58,639 nucleotides of DNA from Luteipulveratus flavus. GTDB taxonomy: Bacteria > Actinomycetota > Actinomycetes > Actinomycetales > Dermatophilaceae. How positions within the stretch are numbered: position 1 is the stretch's first letter; every line of letters starts with the position of its first letter. Made by a program: the position numbers and the translations under genes. The notes beneath the pieces were generated by a model, which was not told where the DNA came from, searched no databases, and saw only the letters and a program-made list of their open reading frames with translations. The stretch covers positions 1 through 58,639 of the forward strand of contig NZ_JAROAV010000030.1 in assembly GCF_029439465.1 (NCBI RefSeq), read 5' to 3'. Below, piece after piece: positions 41,925-48,100 of this stretch.

Positions 41925-42136
41925 CAGCGAATTCGGCCATCACCGCAGGTCAGGAACGTGTGCGTGGGGTTGGCCGAACCGGCGGCCGGGAGCCGCTATG
42001 CTGCTTGGGCTGCCCGGGCCGTCCCGTCCGGGCACTACGTCGCTGCGAGGTCTGAGCTCAGTGCGACGGACGGCCCGCGGGGGCGGCCGGACGTCGTGGA
42101 TGGTGCCTTGCAGCCGGAGCCCACGAGGGGGACAGG
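41925..42136. promoter_or_regulatory. Leader region of the poly-gamma-glutamate-type locus with strong dyad structure
   Basis: 212 bp before the NlpC/P60 start. A possible -10, TATGCT (41997-42002), would give a leader of about 130 nt. Within it CGGGCCGTCC (42015-42024) is the reverse complement of GGACGGCCCG (42068-42077), and directly inside lies the pair GTCGC (42039-42043) and GCGAC (42063-42067). CTGAGCTCAG near the apex is self-complementary. No known riboswitch consensus was recognised; in particular the c-di-AMP aptamer motifs often found before cell-wall hydrolase genes are absent. Function is therefore open. Confidence 0.4.
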
Positions 42137-43204
42137 TTGCCGCACGTACGACCACGCAAGCGAGTGACCCGGCGCGAGGTGCTGGGTCTGGTCGCCGGCA
42201 CGGCCGGAGCGGGCTTCGCCTACACGACGCTGCGATCGCTGCAGGCGCTTCCCGCCTCCGCCGCGACGAGCACCCCGACCGCGTCCGCGGCCGCCACGAC
42301 TGCGCCGCCCGTCTCGCTCGACGTGGACAAGTTCACCTTCACCCGCGCGGCGAACCCGGCCCGCACCCTCGTGCACGACGCGAGCAAGCACCTGGTCGCG
42401 ACGTTCACCGACACCTCGCGGACCGTCACGCTGGCCGGTCAGATGCGCACGTTCGCCGAGCCCGAAGGCACCGGCGCGACGATCAAGCACGCCACCTGGG
42501 TCCGGTTCGCGCCGCAGGCGTGGGTCAACGGCGCCGAGCGCACCTGGGCCAAGCCGTGGCTCGTCTCCGCGCTGCAGGACCGCTCGCCGGACATGCTCGC
42601 CATCGCGATGCAGTACATCCAGAGCGCGCGTGACCTGAAGGACACCCACGGCGTGCGGTACGCCGGCAACGCCTCGTTCGGACCGCTCGGTGGCCCCGGC
42701 CAGCCGCGCGAGGAGGCCTCCGACTTCTACGACTTCCTCGGCAAGCCCTGGACCTTCCCGGACGGCCGGGTCAAGCCGTTCGAGCAGATCCGCCTCGGCG
42801 CGATGGACTGCTCCGGCTTCCTGCGGATGGTGCTCGGCTACCGCATGGGCTTCCCCATGATGAGCCGCAGCGACCGCAAGCCCGGTCCGATGCTGCCGCG
42901 TCGGGCGTACGCCATGGCCGGCTACGCACCTGGCACCCTGATCATCGCCAACCGCAACGTCCAGCCCGACCCGGCCGAGCTGAAGAAGCTGCTGCCCGGC
43001 GACCTGGTCTTCTTCGAGACCAACATCGAGATCGGGATCGACCACTCCGGCATCTTCATGGGCGTCGACAGCGACGGGAAGCACCGGTTCATCTCCAGCC
43101 GCGGTGAGCCCGACGGCCCGACCATGGGCGACGTCGGCCGCGAGTCCACGCTCGACGGCAACGGCCCCTTCACCCGCGGCTTCCGTACGTCACGACGAAT
43201 CTGA
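42137..43204 (+). CDS. Secreted NlpC/P60-type cysteine hydrolase
   Basis: Predicted exported gamma-glutamyl/D,L-endopeptidase-like hydrolase of 355 residues. The N-terminus is a twin-arginine-type signal (RVTRREVLGLVAGTAGAGF) with Ala-rich cleavage region LPASAA. The catalytic domain lies in the C-terminal half with Cys225 in MDCSGFLRMVLGYR and His303 in IDHSGIFMG; PGDLVFFET before the His is characteristic. The start is TTG 42137 behind GAGGGGGA. It begins the locus that encodes PgsB/C/A. In Bacillus a protein of the same superfamily (PgdS) cuts poly-gamma-glutamate, so a role in trimming or releasing polymer is plausible here; peptidoglycan is the alternative substrate. Confidence 0.82.
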   Translation: MPHVRPRKRVTRREVLGLVAGTAGAGFAYTTLRSLQALPASAATSTPTASAAATTAPPVSLDVDKFTFTRAANPARTLVHDASKHLVATFTDTSRTVTLAGQMRTFAEPEGTGATIKHATWVRFAPQAWVNGAERTWAKPWLVSALQDRSPDMLAIAMQYIQSARDLKDTHGVRYAGNASFGPLGGPGQPREEASDFYDFLGKPWTFPDGRVKPFEQIRLGAMDCSGFLRMVLGYRMGFPMMSRSDRKPGPMLPRRAYAMAGYAPGTLIIANRNVQPDPAELKKLLPGDLVFFETNIEIGIDHSGIFMGVDSDGKHRFISSRGEPDGPTMGDVGRESTLDGNGPFTRGFRTSRRI

Positions 43205-43212
43205 GGAGAACG

Positions 43213-43338
43213 ATGCAGGTCAGCACCCCCGGCTCCACCACATCGACGATCCGGCGTGACGCGGTGGGCGTCGCGCGACCCAGCAACCACGACCGTGGCC
43301 TCGTACCGGCCATCTCGACGGAGGACAGCGTTCGATGA
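43213..43338 (+). CDS. 41-aa small ORF coupled to the downstream sensor-like gene
   Basis: Short reading frame starting MQVSTPGSTT and ending TEDSVR. The start has a near-perfect ribosome-binding site (GAGGAG, 43203-43208) overlapping the end of the NlpC/P60 gene, and the stop TGA overlaps the next ATG by 4 nt, the same coupling used by confirmed neighbours. It is hydrophilic, with no membrane segment or known motif. It could be a functional microprotein or a leader peptide that couples translation of the next gene. Confidence 0.5.
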   Translation: MQVSTPGSTTSTIRRDAVGVARPSNHDRGLVPAISTEDSVR

Positions 43339-44723
43339 CGATGATGCACAGTGCGACCCGGCTCAGTGCCGGCGCCACCGAGACGATCGCCTCGGTCCCG
43401 CGCATGGTCGCCGACCGGATCGACGCCGATGTCGTGGTCTTCGCGCCCGAGGGTGCCGACGCGATGATGGTCGACCTCTACCAGCGCCGGTCGGTCTTCG
43501 CCGCCGCCGACGCGCTCTCCCAGCCGCTGCGCTCAGGCTCGGTGTCGCCGGGCTCGAACGTCGGCGGTTACGTCGCCCGCTCGGTGCAGGACGTCCGGGA
43601 CGCCCGCAGCGGCGCGCGGCTCGGAGTGATCGGCGTGTACGACCGCGAGCCGCGCGAGGCGGGCTGGAACGAGGCGAACCAGCTGCAGGAGCTGAGCGTC
43701 TCGATCGCCGGCCGCCTGGAGGACTTCGTCCTGGACCGCCCCTCACCGGCACCGACCCGCGGGGCGACTCCGCTCGGCGCGAGCCCGCTCCGTCCGGTCG
43801 AGCCGTCGGCGACCTCGGTGGGCTCGGCCTACCGGTGGTTCGACGACCTCCCGAGCACCTCGGTGCTGCCCGCCCCCAAGGACCCGACCGAGCCGATCGC
43901 CCCGCTGCGTGCCGCGGCTGCCCGCGCCGCCCTTCCGCCGCGCCGCAGCCTCGACGCGATGTGGCAGCAGGAGGCGCACAGCGCCCCGGCGCCGGCGCCT
44001 GCGCCCGCCCCGGCCACCGGCGGTGACGCCGACGTCGAGCTGCGCCGGTACAGCCTGAGCCTCGCCGACGAGATCGGCGGCGCCGCGGACTCGCTCGGCT
44101 CGCTGATCGGGCAGATCGACCTGCGCCACGACCAGGTGCTGCACCGGCACGCCGCCGCGGTCCAGGAGCGCTTCGCCGTCGTCGAGCGCTCGCGCGCCCG
44201 GCTGCGCGGTCACCTGGAGGGCAACCCCGAGCGCCCGCGTACCCGGGCGATGTTCGAGCTGCCGCGGGTGATCGACGCCGCGGTCACGACCGTCTACCAG
44301 AGCCTGCCGGGCAGCCACGTGGACGTCGACCTGATCGACGACTCGCTGACGGTGTCCGCCGACCCGGGCATGGTGCAGCGGGCGATCACGCTGCTGCTGT
44401 CGACCGCCGTCGAGGCGGCCCGGCACCGTACGGTCCGGCTCTCCGCCGGCGTCCGCGCCGAGGACTCCTCGCGGATCGAGGGCCGCCTGAGCGTCCAGCT
44501 GAACGTCTCGTTCAACGGCGAGCAGCTGACCGCCGGTCAGCTGGCCCAGCTGGCAGGGCGGTTCGCCGACGCCTGCCGCGCGCCGCACACCTCCGACCGT
44601 CGTACTCCCGCGCAGATGCGCGTCACCACGCACGAGAACGTCCTCGTCGCCGACTCCTTCGAGGTCCGCTCGGGCACGGACAGCACCACGTTCGTGGCGC
44701 AGTGGCCGCTCGACCTGGGCTGA
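43335..44723 (+). CDS. GAF-like / degenerate histidine-kinase-like protein
   Basis: Soluble protein of 462 residues. Residues 1 to about 135 look like a GAF-type domain (ADVVVFAPEGADAMMVDLYQRRS through AGRLEDFVLDRP). A Pro/Ala-rich linker follows (about 136-230). The C-terminal region resembles a histidine-kinase core: a helical stretch (DQVLHRHAAAVQERFAVVERSRARL) where a dimerisation domain would be, then an ATPase-like region. The phosphoacceptor H-box, the N-box Asn (region reads LLLSTAVEAA) and the DxGxG box are all missing, so kinase activity is unlikely. It may be a scaffold or ligand sensor for the biosynthetic genes downstream. ATG 43335 is coupled to the small ORF. Confidence 0.68.
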   Translation: MTMMHSATRLSAGATETIASVPRMVADRIDADVVVFAPEGADAMMVDLYQRRSVFAAADALSQPLRSGSVSPGSNVGGYVARSVQDVRDARSGARLGVIGVYDREPREAGWNEANQLQELSVSIAGRLEDFVLDRPSPAPTRGATPLGASPLRPVEPSATSVGSAYRWFDDLPSTSVLPAPKDPTEPIAPLRAAAARAALPPRRSLDAMWQQEAHSAPAPAPAPAPATGGDADVELRRYSLSLADEIGGAADSLGSLIGQIDLRHDQVLHRHAAAVQERFAVVERSRARLRGHLEGNPERPRTRAMFELPRVIDAAVTTVYQSLPGSHVDVDLIDDSLTVSADPGMVQRAITLLLSTAVEAARHRTVRLSAGVRAEDSSRIEGRLSVQLNVSFNGEQLTAGQLAQLAGRFADACRAPHTSDRRTPAQMRVTTHENVLVADSFEVRSGTDSTTFVAQWPLDLG

Positions 44724-44753
44724 GCGGGCACGAGACACACACACCAAGGAACC

Positions 44754-44897
44754 ATGGACAAGACCACCTGGCTGATCGCGCTGACGCGTGCCGGCCTTGC
44801 AGCTTCACTGTTCGTCGTCGTCTTCATCGCGGCACGGATTCGATTCGCGAAGGGGGCGGCCGACGATGAGCGGTCGACGGAGAGTCGTATGGACTGA
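44754..44897 (+). CDS. 47-aa single-span membrane peptide (PgsE/CapE-like position)
   Basis: Encodes MDKTTWLIALTRAGLAAS, one transmembrane helix (to about residue 27), then a short basic and acidic tail (RIRFAKG...ESRMD). AAGGA lies 5 nt before ATG 44754. The 3' part overlaps the next gene by 32 nt. In Bacillus the pgs/cap operon carries a similarly short membrane peptide, PgsE/CapE, needed for full polymer synthesis. Size, topology and location fit, but the sequence is too short for homology to be claimed. Confidence 0.6.
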   Translation: MDKTTWLIALTRAGLAASLFVVVFIAARIRFAKGAADDERSTESRMD

Positions 44898-45735
44898 CCA
44901 GCACTGGCTGGTGCTGTTCTGCGCCGGCGCGGCCGCCGCAGCAGCGTTCATCGGCGGCGGGCAGACGCCGTCGATCGGGCTCGGCATGATCGCGCTGATC
45001 GTGCTGACCCTGCTGATCTCGATGTGCGTCGACGGGTTCGCCGCACTGTGCGTCGGGCTCGCAGCCGCAGCCGCGGCGGTGTTCCTGTTCCGGCTGAACG
45101 ACGTGTGGGGCTCGGACCACTTCTTCACCGTGCTCGTCGCTGCCGTGACGATGCTGGTGCTCTGCTGGGTGGGTGGCCAGCTCGGCACCGCGCTGCGCGA
45201 GCTGGCGCGCGGGCGGTTCCAGGCCGGGGTCGGCGAGGCCGGGCTCGCGCCCGTCGTCGGCTCGCTGGGCCTGCTGACCCGCGGCTCCGCGGTCGTACGG
45301 CTGCAGGAGGAGATCGAGCGCGCACAGGGATCCGGCACCGCCCTGAGCCTGTGGGTCGTGGACCTGCGCGTCACCGACAAGCGGATGGACGCGGGGTCGG
45401 CCCTGCGGCTGAAGCGCGGCGTGGCGCGGCTGGTCGAGAGCCTCTCGCGCAGCAGCGACGTGCCGTTCATGGTCTCCGAGACCGCTCTGGGCGTCATCCT
45501 GCCCGGCACGGACACCACGGCCGCGTGGGACATCGTCGGTCCGATCATGGACGCGGCCACGCGGTCGACCTTCGCCGACCGGTCCCGCGGTGACCGGCGC
45601 CGGCTCTCCGACCACGCCGAGCTGCACTCCGGTCTGGTGTCGTTCGACCCCTCGCACGCGACCGCCGACGCCCTCCTGGAGGCGGCCACCGACGCGGCTG
45701 CGCCGCCCTCGTACGAACGAAGCGGCGGTCGGTAG
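44866..45735 (+). CDS. Membrane protein with degenerate GGDEF-like domain
   Basis: Protein of 289 residues: about four N-terminal membrane helices (HWLVLFCAGAAAAAAF, IGLGMIALIVLTLLISM, FAALCVGLAAAAAAVFLF, VLVAAVTMLVLCWVGGQLG), a short linker, then a cytoplasmic domain from about residue 150. That domain follows the diguanylate-cyclase fold pattern (ALSLWVVDLRVTDKRMDAG, LKRGVARLVESLSRSSDV, ALGVILPGTDTTAAWDIV, HSGLVSFDPSHATADALL), but the GGDEF motif is replaced by MVSETAL and the metal Asp is not conserved. It is probably a non-catalytic regulator. ATG 44866 overlaps the 47-aa gene; the stop abuts pgsB. Confidence 0.7.
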   Translation: MSGRRRVVWTDQHWLVLFCAGAAAAAAFIGGGQTPSIGLGMIALIVLTLLISMCVDGFAALCVGLAAAAAAVFLFRLNDVWGSDHFFTVLVAAVTMLVLCWVGGQLGTALRELARGRFQAGVGEAGLAPVVGSLGLLTRGSAVVRLQEEIERAQGSGTALSLWVVDLRVTDKRMDAGSALRLKRGVARLVESLSRSSDVPFMVSETALGVILPGTDTTAAWDIVGPIMDAATRSTFADRSRGDRRRLSDHAELHSGLVSFDPSHATADALLEAATDAAAPPSYERSGGR

Positions 45736-47097
45736 GTGCTCGCCTCGCTCTGCGGGCTCGCAGCGATCACGGTCTTCAGCTGCGCGCTCTTCCTCTACTG
45801 GCACCTGTCCGTACGCGCTCACAACCGGCGCCTGGAACAGCTCGACACCCGCATCCACGTCAACGGGATCCGCGGCAAGTCCACCGTGACGCGCCTGCTC
45901 GCCGGCGTGCTGCGCGAGGGCGGCTACGTCACGGTCGCGAAGACCACCGGCAGCGCCGCCCGGGTCATCGGCCCGACCGGCGCCGAGGAGCCCATCAAGC
46001 GTCGCGGCGCTCCGACCATCAACGAGCAGATCGACGTCGTCGCCGAGCACGTGACCTCCGAGGTCGAGGCGCTGGTCATCGAGTGCATGGCGGTCCGGCC
46101 CCTCTACCAGCAGTACTCCCAGGACTTCATGGTCCGCTCCGACATCACGGTCATCACCAACGTGCGTGAGGACCACCAGGAGGAGATGGGGGAGACGCTC
46201 GAGGAGATCGCCGACTCGCTGTCGGCGACCATCCCCACCAACGGCGTGCTGATCACCGCCGAGGACCGCGAGCACCTGCGGGAGCGGCTGCGCCGCAACG
46301 CCGAGGCCCGTGGCAGCCGCCTGGTCTACGCCGACCCGAGTGGCGTGTCCGACGCGGACATGCGCGGGTTCGACTACCTGCAGTTCAAGGAGAACGTCGC
46401 CGTCGGCATCGCCGTCGCCCGGCTGCTCGGCATCAGTCGCGAGGCCGCGCTGGAGGGCATGTGGAAGTCCGTCCCGGACGTCGGCGTGGTGCGGCTGCGC
46501 ACGTACGACATCCGCGGCAAGCGCATCCTGTGGGTGCCGATGTTCGCTGCGAACGACCGCGAGAGCGTCATCCTGACGCTGGACACGCTCGCGGCGCGGT
46601 TCCCCGCCGGCGCAACGGTGATCGGCATCCTCAACAACCGTCGTGACCGCGGACGCCGGGCCGAGCTGTTCGCCGAGATGGTCCCGAACGACCTGTCCCG
46701 TCACCTGCACCACGTGATCACCTTCGGCGCGTTCGAGGACCAGGTCACCTCGGCGATGATCGACGGCGGCTACGCACGCGGTCGCATCCACAACCTCGGC
46801 GACACCGTCCAGCCGTCGTTGCAGCAGATCCTCGCCACGGTCGAGAAGCTCGTCGACGGCCGGCACGGCGTCCTGATCGGCATGGTCAACATCCACACCG
46901 ACCAGGCGGAGATGCTCATCGAGCACTTCCACGAGCTGAGCGGGGCGGACCACCACGACGAGCTCGAGGAGTCCCTCGAGCCGGGCCGCGCACCGCGAGG
47001 CACCCAGCGGCTGCGCAACGCCCTGGTCCGACCGGGAGGCTCCGACGACGACGCGGACGGAAGCCGTCGGGAGCGCCAGGCGGTGAACGATGGCTGA
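45736..47097 (+). CDS. pgsB: Poly-gamma-glutamate synthase subunit PgsB/CapB
   Basis: ATP-dependent amide ligase that, with PgsC, adds glutamate through its gamma-carboxyl to a growing chain. The 453-residue protein has an N-terminal membrane anchor (LCGLAAITVFSCALFLYW), then the Mur-ligase-type ATP site HVNGIRGKSTVTRLLAG (Asn43 to Thr50), VAKTTGSAARVIGP, IECMAVRPLYQQ, NVREDHQEEMG and GMVNIHTDQAEMLIEHFHE at the C-terminus, all hallmarks of PgsB. A charged 45-residue C-terminal extension (EESLEPGRAPRG onward) is extra. GTG 45736 directly follows the upstream TAG, and the 3' end overlaps pgsC by 8 nt. Confidence 0.93.
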   Translation: MLASLCGLAAITVFSCALFLYWHLSVRAHNRRLEQLDTRIHVNGIRGKSTVTRLLAGVLREGGYVTVAKTTGSAARVIGPTGAEEPIKRRGAPTINEQIDVVAEHVTSEVEALVIECMAVRPLYQQYSQDFMVRSDITVITNVREDHQEEMGETLEEIADSLSATIPTNGVLITAEDREHLRERLRRNAEARGSRLVYADPSGVSDADMRGFDYLQFKENVAVGIAVARLLGISREAALEGMWKSVPDVGVVRLRTYDIRGKRILWVPMFAANDRESVILTLDTLAARFPAGATVIGILNNRRDRGRRAELFAEMVPNDLSRHLHHVITFGAFEDQVTSAMIDGGYARGRIHNLGDTVQPSLQQILATVEKLVDGRHGVLIGMVNIHTDQAEMLIEHFHELSGADHHDELEESLEPGRAPRGTQRLRNALVRPGGSDDDADGSRRERQAVNDG

Positions 47098-48100
47098 GTA
47101 CGCCGTCAGCCCCGAGGTGGTGCGGGTCGCCATCGTGGTCGGCGTCATCATGAGCATGCTCTTCTACGAGCGGGCCCAGCTGACGACTGGTGGCGCGATC
47201 GTCCCGGCCTACCTCTCGCTCGCGGTCTTCCGGCCGCTGGCGATCGTCGTGACCATCGTGATCGGCTTCCTCACCTACCAGGTCGTCACCGTGCTGCTGG
47301 CGAAACGGACGATCCTGTACGGCCGGCGCAAGTTCGAGGCCGAGGTCCTGGTCGGGCTGACGCTCATCATGGTCGCGACCTACCTGGCCCACCTGACCGA
47401 CCACCTCGACCCGGTGTTCCTCGGGCTGACCGGTGTCGGGTTCCTCGTGCCGGGGATCATCGCGCACGACATGGCACGGCAGAAGCCGGGCCGCACCGTG
47501 TTCGCGATCGTCGTCACCACGTCCGTGCTCGCGGTGTTCGTGTTCCTCATCACCGCGCTGTTCGACATCCTCCCCGGCAAGACGGCCGACCCGGTGCAGC
47601 TCGCGTCGGTGCTGGGCTACCCGCGTGAGTTCCTCGTGGTCGCCGTCGCGCTCAGCGTGCTCGCCGGCATGTTCATCTTCGACACCACGAGCCTGCGGTC
47701 GGGCGGGTTCATCACCGGCGCGTACCTCGCGCTGGTGAGTCCGCGGACCTCGGACCTGGCGTTCACCGCCGTGGTGGCGCTGGTGACGTGGTTCATCGTC
47801 AAGAAGCTGATGATGCCGCGGCTGCTGCTCTTCGGCCGGCGCAAGGTGTCGACGATGATCCTGGTCGGCGCGATCGTCGGGTGGAGCGCCGAGCTGGTGA
47901 TCCAGCAGTTCAGCAACGGCGACTACACCCCGTGGCGAGGTCTCACCGTCGCGACGCTGATGGTGCCGGCGCTGATCGCCAACGACGCCGAGCGGCAGGG
48001 GTGGGAACGCACCGTCTGGGGTACGGCGCTGTCCGGACTGGGCGTGTTCGCCGCGGTGAACGTCATCGCCGCCATCACCAACGTAGGAGCGCTGACATGA
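47090..48100 (+). CDS. pgsC: Poly-gamma-glutamate biosynthesis protein PgsC/CapC, duplicated form
   Basis: Membrane partner of PgsB. The Bacillus protein has about 150 residues; this one has 336 and contains two PgsC-like halves. The first includes SMLFYERAQLTTGGAIVPAYL, ILYGRRKFEAEVLVGL and FLVPGIIAHDMARQ. The second repeats the order with GMFIFDTTSLRSGGFITGAYL, LLFGRRKVSTMILVG and LMVPALIANDAERQGWERT. About 10 hydrophobic helices are expected. It overlaps pgsB at its start and shares ATGA with pgsA at its stop. The internal duplication may provide in one chain what is a dimer elsewhere. Confidence 0.92.
   Translation: MAEYAVSPEVVRVAIVVGVIMSMLFYERAQLTTGGAIVPAYLSLAVFRPLAIVVTIVIGFLTYQVVTVLLAKRTILYGRRKFEAEVLVGLTLIMVATYLAHLTDHLDPVFLGLTGVGFLVPGIIAHDMARQKPGRTVFAIVVTTSVLAVFVFLITALFDILPGKTADPVQLASVLGYPREFLVVAVALSVLAGMFIFDTTSLRSGGFITGAYLALVSPRTSDLAFTAVVALVTWFIVKKLMMPRLLLFGRRKVSTMILVGAIVGWSAELVIQQFSNGDYTPWRGLTVATLMVPALIANDAERQGWERTVWGTALSGLGVFAAVNVIAAITNVGALT

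Noticed and set aside
41925-42136. Possible c-di-AMP (ydaO) riboswitch before the NlpC/P60 gene
   Set aside because: Such riboswitches are common before cell-wall hydrolases, but the conserved GGTGAATC-type and CCGGGGCGAACC-type blocks are not present. Kept only as an unclassified structured leader.
44824-47157. Open frame of 777 codons opposite the GGDEF-like gene and pgsB
   Set aside because: Antisense shadow of two genes with recognised domains.
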